Both the position numbers and the translations under genes were made by a program. The notes under the pieces were generated by a model, which ran no database searches, was not told where the DNA came from, and saw nothing but the letters and a program-made list of their open reading frames with translations. From positions 3,720,001 through 3,784,000 of the forward strand of contig NZ_JADEXS020000001.1 in NCBI RefSeq assembly GCF_015207005.2: a stretch of 64,000 nucleotides of DNA. Direction: 5' to 3'. The DNA is from Desmonostoc muscorum LEGE 12446 (lineage in GTDB: Bacteria > Cyanobacteriota > Cyanobacteriia > Cyanobacteriales > Nostocaceae). Positions 25,975-34,549 of the stretch are shown here, piece after piece; position 1 is the stretch's first letter, and each line of letters begins with the position of its first letter.

Positions 25975-26158
25975 TTTGAAGAATTCAGGAGTCAGAATTC
26001 TGAATTCAGAATAATTATAGAATTAAGCGTACTGTATATATTTTCTTTTTTAATTTTCTTAAAATTAGCAAGTTTAGTATCTAAATCCAGAAATGTTGAA
26101 TGCTGACTCTTTACTGAATTCTGAATTCTGACTCCTGATTCCTGACTCATGACAATGA
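25975..26158. repeat. GAATTC-type tandem repeats between binding-protein genes
   Basis: AATTCAGGAGTCAG and GAATTCTGAATTCAG units appear at both ends of the gap (25980-26012 and 26110-26150) in opposite orientation around an AT-rich middle. Confidence 0.65.
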
Positions 26159-27238
26159 TTACTTAATTCTGACAAATCCAGACTTTTCAATCAGTTCTTG
26201 ACCTTCAGGTGTCAGGAGCCAATTTGCATAAGCTTCTCCAGCTTGCTGGTCTGTTTGATTATTCTGTTTAAGGATGACAAATAAATTGCGAGTAATGGCA
26301 TATTCACCACTACGAAACGCCTGATAATTTAAGTTATTGCGTTTTTTGGGACATTCAGATAAAGGTACAAAAGGTTCTTGATAGGGAGGCACAAATTTAT
26401 CACTTGTGCGTGCTATTGGTAGGGACTTAATCGTACACTGGGGTACAATTTCTGGGGCAGAACCATAGTAAATTCCACCAGGATTTGTAGCTACTTTTCG
26501 TAGCGCTTCAGTGGTCGTACCAATATAAGTAATGTTGGCACCAAAATTCTCTTTATTGAGAACATTTTCCACAAAAAACTCTACTGTACCTCCAGCTTCT
26601 TTGCTGCGAGAATAGACTGTAATTGGTAAATTTACCCCGCCTACTTCTTGCCAATTAGTAATTTTACCTGTATAAATACCTTTGATTTGGGCGACAGTTA
26701 AACCAGGAATATTCAGATTATGATTAACGGCGATCGCAATCCCATCAATCGCCACCGGAATTTCTTTTAAACTAAATCCTTTTTGTTGAGCTTCTGCGTT
26801 TTCTTCAGCTTTGACTGAGCGAGAAGATTGAGAAAAAGCTAGTTGATTAGCTATTAACATTTTAATCCCAGTGCCAGATCCTGGTTTTTCATTAATGGGT
26901 TGAATGTAACGTAAACTAAACTGAGGGCACAGGCTTTGCAATTGTGAGTCTACGTCTTTACGGATGGGTGCCCAAGTTGTGCTACCACCATAGTTGAATA
27001 TACCCTGTGGGAGGTTTGGCAGGTTACATTTGCTGTTAACAGGAATGGGAGAGTTGCTATTGCCATTCACCGACTGGTTAGCCCCAGGAATGGAATCACG
27101 CTGATTGCCATTCACTGACTGATTACCAACATTTATTTGTGCCCACCGTTCCATAAGAAACCATAAGCCACCAAAGATTAAGCCGATGGTGATGATAACG
27201 GCTAAGAAAAGACTAAGCGTTTCGTTTTTTTGAGACAT
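26159..27238 (-). CDS. PstS-like phosphate-binding protein, membrane-anchored (copy 2)
   Basis: The 359-residue product is a paralogue of copy 1: MSQKNE, one membrane helix (about residues 9-28), a link with a twice-repeated S-V-N-G-N unit, then the PstS-like domain with F-N-Y-G-G-S-T-T-W, G-S-G-T-G-I-K, V-A-I-D-G-I and Y-T-G-K-I-T-N-W. It also has four Cys residues that could form disulfides outside the cell. It lies 26 bases downstream of the kinase gene, so the two are probably one transcript. Duplication of the gene within the cassette, flanking the LivJ-type gene, is clear from the sequence. Confidence 0.78.
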   Translation of the reverse strand: MSQKNETLSLFLAVIITIGLIFGGLWFLMERWAQINVGNQSVNGNQRDSIPGANQSVNGNSNSPIPVNSKCNLPNLPQGIFNYGGSTTWAPIRKDVDSQLQSLCPQFSLRYIQPINEKPGSGTGIKMLIANQLAFSQSSRSVKAEENAEAQQKGFSLKEIPVAIDGIAIAVNHNLNIPGLTVAQIKGIYTGKITNWQEVGGVNLPITVYSRSKEAGGTVEFFVENVLNKENFGANITYIGTTTEALRKVATNPGGIYYGSAPEIVPQCTIKSLPIARTSDKFVPPYQEPFVPLSECPKKRNNLNYQAFRSGEYAITRNLFVILKQNNQTDQQAGEAYANWLLTPEGQELIEKSGFVRIK

Positions 27239-27264
27239 AGGTAGGTGTTAGCACCAGGAGTTTT

Positions 27265-28662
27265 TTAAAGTATGAGAGATAGTAATTTATAAATAAGTCG
27301 AAATACGGCTGTTAGCGAAATAGCTACTAAACTAGCTGCAACTGCTAAAACAACTACTGATTGAATATCAAGACTTCCTTGTAAAAAGGGTAGAAAAAAA
27401 ATAATAGCAAAAGTAATTGTCGGAATAATTAATAAATCGAACTTTTCAATCCACCGTCTGGTTTGAGCAAATATGAGTATCCCCAAAATTAGGGATGCAA
27501 CAGTTAAAGTGATGATTGGTGATTTTACTAGACTGAAGAGGGCGATCGCTATTAATGCACCCTCAAATCCACTGAAAGCTGCTCCACCCAATAATTCCAA
27601 TGTCGAAAACGTTGGTTTAGTTGCTGAACTACGACGAACAGGAGAACTAGAACTTTGAGATGATTGTGGGGGAAGTGTTACAGAGCGTGAATTAATTTGT
27701 GTCGCGGCTAGAGGCGGTGAGTTAAGTGCATCTAGGACTTCTTGGGCTGATTGGAAACGTTGATTTGCAGCAGGTAGAAGCATGTTGTCTAAAATGCTAG
27801 CAAGGCGAGGGTTGACATTTACTTCCATTCGCCATTTCCACTGGTTGCTGTAGGCATCAAACAATTGAGTTGCTTCTTTATCCGTCAATAAAGTAATCAC
27901 TGTTACAGCCAAGGCGTATAAGTCCGTAGATGGAAATACTTGACCTCCAGTCATTTGTTCTGGTGGTGCAAATCCCATAGAATAAATTCCTGTGGAAGAA
28001 GCTGCACCTGATGCAACATTTGCTACTTGTTTGACTGCGCCAAAATCTAGAAGAAAGAGTTTCCCATCACGACGACGCATGATGTTAGAAGGTTTGATGT
28101 CTCTGTGGATGATGCCTTTTTCATGGACAAACTTGAGTACCTTCAAAATTTCTTGCAACACTTCCAAAACTTGTTGTTCAGAAAATTTTCCCTGTTGAGT
28201 TAATTCTTCTTCTAGATTTTGCCCATCAATATATTCTTGTACTAAGTAAAAAAATTGGTCTTGCTGTCCTGATTGCAAGCTATTAACTATCACTGGAAAA
28301 AAGGCAAATAAGTCAGGAATTTGCTCGTGTTCGTTGCCTATTTGGGCTAAAACTTCTGCCTCTCTCTCAAACATTATCTGTGCTTGGTGCAATTGAGTCG
28401 AGGTTAAATTTCCCGCTGGTTGAAACTGTTTTACTACGCATTGACGCATTCCGGGAATTCGGCGATCGCGTGCCAAAAATGCTGCTCCAAATCCACCTCT
28501 TCCTAACAACTTCATGGTTACATATCTACCATCAAGTAACAGTGGCATACCACAACTCGTACAGTACTTTTGCTGCGTTGTCTTCAGGGTTGTAATATCA
28601 TCTAAATCGGGAAAATAGTTTTGTGGGCGTGGGCAACGTGGGCGAGTACAGTAAACTTCCAT
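27265..28662 (-). CDS. Ser/Thr protein kinase, four-Cys prefix, C-terminal membrane helices
   Basis: The 465-residue product begins with a small zinc-ribbon-like unit (Cys5, Cys10, Cys34, Cys37), a prefix known on many cyanobacterial kinases. The Hanks-type kinase domain follows: G-R-G-G-F-G (residues 54-59), catalytic Lys78, H-R-D-I-K-P-S-N (186-193) and D-F-G (206-208). All catalytic residues are present. After a Ser/Pro-rich link, four hydrophobic helices (about residues 355-465) anchor it in the membrane. It is the first gene of the cassette with three anchored binding proteins, which suggests that ligand binding outside and phosphorylation inside are linked. This is inference from gene order. 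Confidence 0.83.
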   Translation of the reverse strand: MEVYCTRPRCPRPQNYFPDLDDITTLKTTQQKYCTSCGMPLLLDGRYVTMKLLGRGGFGAAFLARDRRIPGMRQCVVKQFQPAGNLTSTQLHQAQIMFEREAEVLAQIGNEHEQIPDLFAFFPVIVNSLQSGQQDQFFYLVQEYIDGQNLEEELTQQGKFSEQQVLEVLQEILKVLKFVHEKGIIHRDIKPSNIMRRRDGKLFLLDFGAVKQVANVASGAASSTGIYSMGFAPPEQMTGGQVFPSTDLYALAVTVITLLTDKEATQLFDAYSNQWKWRMEVNVNPRLASILDNMLLPAANQRFQSAQEVLDALNSPPLAATQINSRSVTLPPQSSQSSSSPVRRSSATKPTFSTLELLGGAAFSGFEGALIAIALFSLVKSPIITLTVASLILGILIFAQTRRWIEKFDLLIIPTITFAIIFFLPFLQGSLDIQSVVVLAVAASLVAISLTAVFRLIYKLLSLIL

Positions 28663-28974
28663 TTTCGTGATTAGTCATTAGTCAAAATAATTCGTAATTG
28701 ATAATTCGTAATTCGTTCAGCTTACACAGAAACTAAATTTCTTTATCAAGAACAGGAAACTTTTTCTTTATGTTAAATCCCTAGCTTGTCTACAGCACTT
28801 GGGGTAATAATTACGAATTACGAATTACGAATTATTTGGTCATTTACAAAAAACAAATGACATGGACGCTGGAAGGGCGGCTTTTCGTACTCCTGGGTCG
28901 AAGGAAGCTACGCCTTCGCGTAGCGTGTCGCAGACAAGCGTCCTGTACGTAAGGTTAGGACTAATGACCAGATT
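28663..28974. repeat. Repeat-filled gap between the kinase and rbcR
   Basis: TTAGTCA units (28670-28683), AATTCGTAATT units (28688-28714) and their inverse AATTACGAATT (28808-28838) form a potential long hairpin. A second palindrome GCTACGC-CTTC-GCGTAGC lies at 28907-28924 within a sequence that is partly shared with 31268-31312. No gene is seen. Confidence 0.65.
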
Positions 28975-29988
28975 TTAGTCTTCGCCGGGGGAGGTGGGCG
29001 TTGCTATATCCAATGTAGTTAGAACTATGTTTTTTTGTGTCAATGTTAACACATCTTGGTTCCATCCAGGGTTAGCGAACTGGGGCAAAATTTCTTGACT
29101 AAAGGCTTCTGCGGCTTTGGATCTATAGCGATTGGGATTAAAAATCAGCCATAGTGTTCGTTTGACGACGACGTTTTCAATGGTGGCACTATGGAGAACG
29201 CCCATTTGTAGTTCCTTAGCGATGGCGCTAGTGGAGACAAATGCAGCTCCCAAGCCAGATTGCACAGCATTTTTAATTGCTTCAATGGAATTGAGTTCCA
29301 TTTCAACTTTAAAACGCCTAGTATCAATTTCACAACGTGCTAAAACTTGGTCAATTACTTTGCGGATTGTCGATTGGGAATCTAAAGCAATGAATTGTAA
29401 TTTATATAGGTCTTCTCTTTGGATTTTTTCAAGTTTGGCTAAGGGATGAAAGACAGGTAAAATCAGTGCTAGTTCATCTTCAGCGTAAGGAATAACTTCC
29501 AAAGATTCTGCTAGTTCACCGGGAATCTCACCACCGATGATGGCAAGATCGACTTGTCCATTAGCGACACTCCAAGCAGTGCGTCGAGTGGAGTGGACGT
29601 GCAATTGCACTGCCACATCTGGATATCTTTGGCGGAACATACCGATCATTCTCGGCAAAAGATAAGTGCCGGTGGTTTGAGAAGCACCGACAATTAAAGT
29701 ACCGCCTTGGAGATTTTGCAAATCCTCAATGGCGCGGCAGGTTTCCTGACACAAACTGAGGATTTTTTCGCCGTAGCTTAAGAGTAGATGCCCAGCTTCG
29801 GTTAATTGGGCGCGTCGTCCTCCACGATCGAATAAAGGAACATCGAGCTGCCGTTCGAGATTTTGCACTTGCAAGCTGACGGCAGGTTGGGAGACATAAA
29901 GACTATCAGCAGCGCGCTTGAAGCTCCCTTCTACAGCGATCGCTTTGAGGATACGTAACTGATCTAAAGTGAAAGGAAGGTCAGACAT
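28975..29988 (-). CDS. rbcR: LysR-type regulator of the RbcR (Ycf30) group
   Basis: RbcR/Ycf30 regulators control Rubisco and carbon-fixation genes in cyanobacteria and red-type plastids. The product opens [14 protein letters not shown] and has the LysR winged helix (about residues 5-65: [18 protein letters not shown]), followed by a periplasmic-binding-like effector domain. The near-verbatim N-terminus of cyanobacterial RbcR and its place near ndhF1 support the name over CmpR or NtcB. The frame extends to 30030, but the ATG at 29988 matches homologues. It is divergent from the NnrU-like gene and may regulate it. Confidence 0.85.
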   Translation of the reverse strand: MSDLPFTLDQLRILKAIAVEGSFKRAADSLYVSQPAVSLQVQNLERQLDVPLFDRGGRRAQLTEAGHLLLSYGEKILSLCQETCRAIEDLQNLQGGTLIVGASQTTGTYLLPRMIGMFRQRYPDVAVQLHVHSTRRTAWSVANGQVDLAIIGGEIPGELAESLEVIPYAEDELALILPVFHPLAKLEKIQREDLYKLQFIALDSQSTIRKVIDQVLARCEIDTRRFKVEMELNSIEAIKNAVQSGLGAAFVSTSAIAKELQMGVLHSATIENVVVKRTLWLIFNPNRYRSKAAEAFSQEILPQFANPGWNQDVLTLTQKNIVLTTLDIATPTSPGED

Positions 29989-30201
29989 AAGGCTCAACCC
30001 ACAAACTTTGAAAGGAGCGGATGTAAGCAAGAAATCACCTTTGCCAGCAATGGGCTAGGTATGATTTGTTGCATCTTAAACTTTAAGACTTGACTCGAAA
30101 AAGACAGTAGCACAACATCTTGACTAAAGTCCCCTTTTGAATACTTTGTGGTATTGGTTGTACTGAATTCAGTTTTCTTTAAATTACTTCACCCGTGTAT
30201 T

Positions 30202-30924
30202 ATGATGCCGATTTCATGGTTGACACCCAGTCATTTTGTCATACTGGGGTTAGAAATAGTTTTTGCGATCGCTCACAGTGGAGGCGCTGCTTTGCGCCCA
30301 AGGGCCGAAAAATACATTGGGCCGAGGCTTTATCGTATTCTTTTTGCATTAGTCAGCCTACCATTGGCTGTAATCTTAATTATTTACTTTTTTGGGCATC
30401 GCTATGATGGTTTGCAACTTTGGCAGGTACAGGGAGTGCCGGGAGTGCAAGAAGTTGTTTGGGTACTCTCAGCAATCTCGTTTTTGTTTTTATATCCTGC
30501 TACCTTCAATCTACTAGAAATTGCTGCCATTCAAAAGCCTGAAGTTCATCTCTACGAAACAGGAATTATTCGGATTACTCGTCACCCCCAGATGGTAGGA
30601 CAAATAATTTGGTGTATTGCCCACACTCTCTGGCTGGGTACTACTTTTACCCTTGTGACCTCCATTGGCTTGGTATTACATCACTTGTTTGGAGTCTGGC
30701 ACGGCGATCGCCGCTTGAGGTTACGCTATGGATCAGCCTTTGAAATCGTCAAAGAGCGGACTTCAATTATTCCCTTCAAAGCAATTATTGACGGACGTCA
30801 ATCTATCAAATGGCAGGAATTTCTCCGTCCTGCCTATTTAGGAGTTGCAATTTTTGTGGCTTTGCTTTGGTGGTCGCACCCTCTATTGCTGGAAGCAACT
30901 GGTACGATAAGATGGGAATTTTAA
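30202..30924 (+). CDS. NnrU-family membrane protein (Z-ISO-like)
   Basis: The product (about 240 residues from the ATG at 30202) has six to seven membrane helices and the NnrU pattern: an early A-H-S-G-G-A, then R-H-P-Q-M-V-G and a late H-H-L-F-G-V-W-H-G-D with several conserved His. The family includes 15-cis-zeta-carotene isomerase (Z-ISO) of plants and some cyanobacteria, a heme-containing enzyme of carotenoid synthesis, and denitrification-linked NnrU proteins of unclear function. In a cyanobacterium the first is plausible but not proven. An upstream in-frame start (30148) adds 18 residues without family support. Confidence 0.72.
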   Translation: MMPISWLTPSHFVILGLEIVFAIAHSGGAALRPRAEKYIGPRLYRILFALVSLPLAVILIIYFFGHRYDGLQLWQVQGVPGVQEVVWVLSAISFLFLYPATFNLLEIAAIQKPEVHLYETGIIRITRHPQMVGQIIWCIAHTLWLGTTFTLVTSIGLVLHHLFGVWHGDRRLRLRYGSAFEIVKERTSIIPFKAIIDGRQSIKWQEFLRPAYLGVAIFVALLWWSHPLLLEATGTIRWEF

Positions 30925-31058
30925 CCGATCCCCATTGTCAGCATAAAATTCAAAGTCGATGAAAATTTCAGCTTATCAATTGCCCCCGAATCAATGTACG
31001 ATAAATTCAAAGATTTATTCAGTGGGGGTACATTCAGTGAACTTGAAATTTTATATTG

Positions 31059-31163
31059 CTAGGTGTTGATCAGTTGCCAATCCTGGGGAGTAAATGGCCG
31101 ATTGAGTCTCAATTCCCAGGCGGCGACGGCAATCAGGAATTTAACCTCCAAAAAAGCCACCAT
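31059..31163 (-). CDS. Possible 34-residue protein or gene remnant
   Basis: From the ATG (31163) the frame reads M-V-A-F-L-E-V-K-F-L-I-A-V-A-A-W-E-L-R-L and goes on to W-Q-L-I-N-T and a TAG stop. Composition is protein-like with one hydrophobic segment. The same frame stays open about 45 codons further upstream without a good start, so it may be the C-terminal remnant of a longer lost gene rather than a small protein. I do not recognise it. Confidence 0.3.
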   Translation of the reverse strand: MVAFLEVKFLIAVAAWELRLNRPFTPQDWQLINT

Positions 31164-31517
31164 GAAAGTTGTCCTGGCTTTTTGATCCCAGACACTGAAA
31201 CGCACTAAATTTATGTCTAAATTATTCTGTGTCCTCAAATTTCTGTCCTGAAAGCAGCGATGTCTAGGTTGGGCTTTCCTTCGGAACGCTGCGCGTAGCT
31301 TGCTTGTCCGTAAGAGGATGCCAACAGAATTTACTGGCTTACTAATCTTTCACCGAACTACTGCTGGGCAATAAATTCTAGTTACTGAGTCAAATCAATT
31401 ACACTATTGCTCATTGTTTGGCAAGTAGTCATCAGCCCCCACTTGAGTCCTCAAGAAAAACAAACGATTTCCTTATTCAATCCTCTAACTTTAGTTATGG
31501 AGTTCCACTCAGCTACG

Positions 31518-31560
31518 CCACCTGCTCCATATTTGGAGACGAAATATGGAGCAGGTGGCT
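31518..31560. repeat. Perfect 18-base hairpin upstream of the thioredoxin gene
   Basis: The arms GCCACCTGCTCCATATTT (31518-31535) and its exact complement (31543-31560) enclose a 7-base loop. There is no T run, so it is not a typical terminator. It may be a repeat end or a regulatory structure in the thioredoxin leader. Confidence 0.7.
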
Positions 31561-31645
31561 CCAGGACTTGATACTCAGCACTAAATAAATTGAGTGCAGA
31601 TAGATAGCTAGTTTGATATAAAAACCCTATAATCCAAGAGGCGTC

Positions 31646-32032
31646 ATGGTGTTGTCGGTTAGTGAGCGGACATTTACTCAAGAAGTTTTAGAATCTCCAA
31701 TTCCTGTTTTAGTTAATTTTGAAGCCCCTTGGTGTGGGTTGTGTCGGATTATCCACCCACTTTTGTTGCAATTTCAAGCCCAATGCGGCGAAGAAATTAA
31801 ATTGGTCGTGGTTAACGCCGATCAAAATTTTAAATTGTCTACTACTTATAAGCTCAAGTCACTGCCCACTCTACTATTGATTGAAAATGGCAGCATTCGG
31901 CATCGCTTGGAAGGTTTTCGTGGTAGAGAAGATTTACGCCTAGCTTTAGAAGATATCAAAGTCAGCTACAGCAGTTGCCCTAAAATCTACAAGGGTTCCA
32001 AAACGGTTGACTTGGAGTGTCGGTCAGCTTGA
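31646..32032 (+). CDS. Thioredoxin-fold protein
   Basis: The 128-residue product has the active site W-C-G-L-C (Cys30, Cys33) rather than the classical WCGPC, the fold strands V-L-V-N-F and L-V-V-V-N-A-D, and the cis-proline loop S-L-P-T-L. The Leu between the cysteines should alter redox potential compared with WCGPC. About 20 residues with two more Cys (C-P-K-I and L-E-C) follow the fold. Start ATG at 31646. It is followed by a repeat block and a strong terminator before ndhF1, so it is not in the ndh operon. Confidence 0.82.
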   Translation: MVLSVSERTFTQEVLESPIPVLVNFEAPWCGLCRIIHPLLLQFQAQCGEEIKLVVVNADQNFKLSTTYKLKSLPTLLLIENGSIRHRLEGFRGREDLRLALEDIKVSYSSCPKIYKGSKTVDLECRSA

Positions 32033-32037
32033 TGGAA

Positions 32038-32204
32038 ATGGGGAATGGGGCATGGGGCATGGGGCATGGAAGCAGGGGAAGCAGGGGAAGCAGGGGAAGA
32101 AGAACTATTGATTATTGACTCATGCCCAATGCCCCATGCCCCATGCCCAATGCCCAATGCCCAATGCCCCATGCCCCATGCCCAATGCCCAATGCCCAAA
32201 TCTA
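32038..32204. repeat. Large inverted short-tandem-repeat block
   Basis: GGGGCATG and GCAGGGGAA units (32038-32098) are followed by ATGCCCCATGCCCA units (32122-32200). The two arms could fold into one long imperfect hairpin between the thioredoxin gene and its terminator. Confidence 0.8.
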
Positions 32205-32220
32205 AAACCATGCTTAACAC

Positions 32221-32254
32221 CCCACCCAATGAGCTTTGGGTGGGTTATTTTATC
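32221..32254 (+). terminator. Terminator after the thioredoxin gene
   Basis: Perfect 9-base stem CCCACCCAA (32221-32229) / TTGGGTGGG (32236-32244) with a 6-base loop and T-rich tail TTATTTTAT. Confidence 0.8.
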
Positions 32255-32327
32255 CTAAAGGGTGTGTGTCACAATTGTTAACAGTTCCGACACGCTAGTC
32301 AAGAATTCTAAAATGTAGGCGTCAGTG

Positions 32328-34436
32328 ATGGAAGTAATCTATCAGTATGCCTGGCTGATTCCAGTGTTACCTCTTTTCGGGGCAATGCTGGTCGGTCTAG
32401 GGTTAATCTCGTTGAATCAGGTGACAAACAGCCTGCGGCAGTTGAACGCTGTACTAATTATCTCCCTAATGGGAGCAGCTATGGTGCTGTCGTTTGCCTT
32501 GTTGTGGAGTCAAGTTCAAGGACATCCGACTTATACCCATACCCTGGAGTGGGCTGCGGCAGGTAATTTTCACCTGAACATGGGCTACACTGTTGACCAC
32601 CTGACAGCCCTAATGCTGGTGATTGTCACAACAGTAGCCTGCTTGGTCATGGTTTATACCGATGGCTACATGGCTCACGATCCCGGTTACGTGCGGTTTT
32701 ATGCTTATCTCAGTTTATTTGGCTCTTCAATGTTAGGTTTGGTGCTTAGCCCCAACCTAGTACAGATTTATATATTCTGGGAACTTGTCGGGATGTGTTC
32801 CTACTTGCTGGTCGGCTTTTGGTACGATCGCAAGTCAGCAGCAGATGCCGCTCAAAAAGCATTCGTAACCAACCGCGTGGGCGACTTTGGTCTTTTGTTG
32901 GGAATTTTAGGGCTGTTCTGGGCAACGGGAAGCTTTGATTTTAACATTATGGGCGATCGCCTCGCCCAACTCGTGGAAACAGGTTCTATCAGCAATTTTC
33001 TCGCTGTCCTGTTTGCGATTTTAGTTTTCCTGGGTCCAGTGGCGAAATCGGCCCAATTTCCTCTGCACGTCTGGCTACCAGATGCAATGGAAGGACCCAC
33101 CCCCATTTCTGCCTTGATTCACGCGGCAACAATGGTGGCAGCAGGTGTTTTCCTGGTAGCCCGGATGTATCCAGTATTTGAACATGTCCCAGCAGCAATG
33201 AACGTTATTGCTTTTACTGGGGCATTTACGGCGTTTTTGGGGGCAAGCATTGCCATTACCCAAAACGACATCAAAAAGGGCTTGGCTTATTCCACCATTT
33301 CCCAACTCGGTTACATGGTGATGGCAATGGGAATAGGTTCCTACAGTGCTGGACTATTCCACCTGATGACCCATGCCTATTTCAAAGCGATGCTGTTCTT
33401 GGGTTCAGGTTCCGTAATTCACGGTATGGAAGGTGTCGTCGGTCACGACCCAGCCTTAGCCCAAGATATGCGGGTGATGGGAGGACTGCGGAAGTATATG
33501 CCAGTCACAGCAACTACCTTTTTGATTGGTTGCTTGGCAATTTCTGGTATCCCCCCCTTCGCTGGGTTCTGGTCAAAAGATGAAATTCTGGGGCAAGCTT
33601 TTCAAGCTAACCCATTCCTCTGGTTAATTGGCTGGTTAACCGCCGGGATTACTGCTTTCTACATGTTTAGAATGTACTTCATGACATTTGAAGGCAAATT
33701 CCGGGGGAATGACGACAAAATCAAGGAAAAACTCAAGAAGGCAGCGACAATCGTCCTGGAATTAGAGTCAGAACAACCAGTGCCGAATTTTGGCCCTGGG
33801 GCAATGAAAAAAGGAGAATTGGCGGCAACTGGTGGCCATCATGATTCCCATGACTCCCATGACTCCCACGGACATCACAGCGACTCTCCTCACGAGTCGC
33901 CGTGGACAATGACTCTGCCTTTAGCAGTTTTGGCAGTACCTTCGATTTTGATTGGTTTGGTAGGAACTCCCTTTGCCAATTACTTCGAGGAATTTGTCTT
34001 TCCACCCACTGAAACCCTCTCGGAAGTTTTAGAAAAAGCTGCCGAGTTCGACCCGACAGAGTTTTATATTATGGCGGGTGCTTCAGTGGCAATTTCCGTG
34101 GTTGGCATTACCTTGGCTTTGTTGATGTACTTGCGGGGTAAAATTGACCCGGCTGCGATCGCTGCTAAAATCAAACCACTTTACGAGTTATCGCTCAACA
34201 AGTGGTACTTTGATGACATTTACCATCGGGTTTTTGTCTTGGGCTTGCGTCGCGTAGCTAGACAAGTTATGGAAGTTGACTTCCGCGTTGTCGATGGTGC
34301 CGTTAACCTCACGGGCTTTTTCACCCTCGTCAGCGGCGAAGGTCTGAAATATCTAGAAAACGGTCGCGCTCAATTTTATGCCTTGATTGTCTTTGGGGCG
34401 GTTTTGGGCTTAGTGATTGTCTTTGGTGTTACCTGA
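32328..34436 (+). CDS. ndhF: NDH-1 subunit NdhF1 (proton-pumping, NuoL-like)
   Basis: NdhF1 is the distal membrane-arm subunit of the NDH-1L complex in thylakoids, used in respiration and cyclic electron flow. The 702-residue product begins M-E-V-I-Y-Q-Y-A-W and has the antiporter-like core with conserved Glu in F-W-E-L-V-G-M, the Lys-bearing loops, and H-A-A-T-M-V-A-A. It also has the long C-terminal lateral helix region typical of NuoL/NdhF. The ATG at 32328 is preferred over the GTG at 32325. A His/Asp/Ser-rich loop with three D-S-H units (about residues 505-522), encoded by nine-base repeats, interrupts the C-terminal half. Its usual partner ndhD1 follows only after a 2.3 kb island. Confidence 0.95.
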   Translation: MEVIYQYAWLIPVLPLFGAMLVGLGLISLNQVTNSLRQLNAVLIISLMGAAMVLSFALLWSQVQGHPTYTHTLEWAAAGNFHLNMGYTVDHLTALMLVIVTTVACLVMVYTDGYMAHDPGYVRFYAYLSLFGSSMLGLVLSPNLVQIYIFWELVGMCSYLLVGFWYDRKSAADAAQKAFVTNRVGDFGLLLGILGLFWATGSFDFNIMGDRLAQLVETGSISNFLAVLFAILVFLGPVAKSAQFPLHVWLPDAMEGPTPISALIHAATMVAAGVFLVARMYPVFEHVPAAMNVIAFTGAFTAFLGASIAITQNDIKKGLAYSTISQLGYMVMAMGIGSYSAGLFHLMTHAYFKAMLFLGSGSVIHGMEGVVGHDPALAQDMRVMGGLRKYMPVTATTFLIGCLAISGIPPFAGFWSKDEILGQAFQANPFLWLIGWLTAGITAFYMFRMYFMTFEGKFRGNDDKIKEKLKKAATIVLELESEQPVPNFGPGAMKKGELAATGGHHDSHDSHDSHGHHSDSPHESPWTMTLPLAVLAVPSILIGLVGTPFANYFEEFVFPPTETLSEVLEKAAEFDPTEFYIMAGASVAISVVGITLALLMYLRGKIDPAAIAAKIKPLYELSLNKWYFDDIYHRVFVLGLRRVARQVMEVDFRVVDGAVNLTGFFTLVSGEGLKYLENGRAQFYALIVFGAVLGLVIVFGVT

Positions 34437-34443
34437 TTTTAAT

Positions 34444-34467
34444 AGGGGTGGACAAATGTCCGCCCCT
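34444..34467 (+). terminator. Hairpin downstream of ndhF1
   Basis: AGGGGTGGAC (34444-34453) pairs with GTCCGCCCCT (34458-34467) with one G-T pair and a 4-base loop. A loosely T-rich stretch follows. It resembles a dispersed repeat and could cut transcription into the accessory island. Confidence 0.55.
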
Positions 34468-34549
34468 ACATTATTTCTTGAATACAAAGTTTTTCTGATG
34501 TCTGTTAGTTGAATAATCGGTTGTCGCTGCAATTCGCTGCAACACATTG

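Larger units (their letters stand above)
30925..31645. other. Intergenic region with short ORF and perfect hairpin
   Basis: This 720-base gap holds a possible 34-codon ORF on the minus strand (31059-31163, separate entry), a repeat fragment of the GCGTAGCTTGCTTG type (31285-31312), and a perfect 18-base hairpin (31518-31560, separate entry). No other gene is visible. Confidence 0.5.

Noticed and set aside
32045..32281. 78-codon ORF between the thioredoxin and ndhF1 genes
   Set aside because: Made of Met/Pro/Cys repeats from the GGGCATG array; not a gene.
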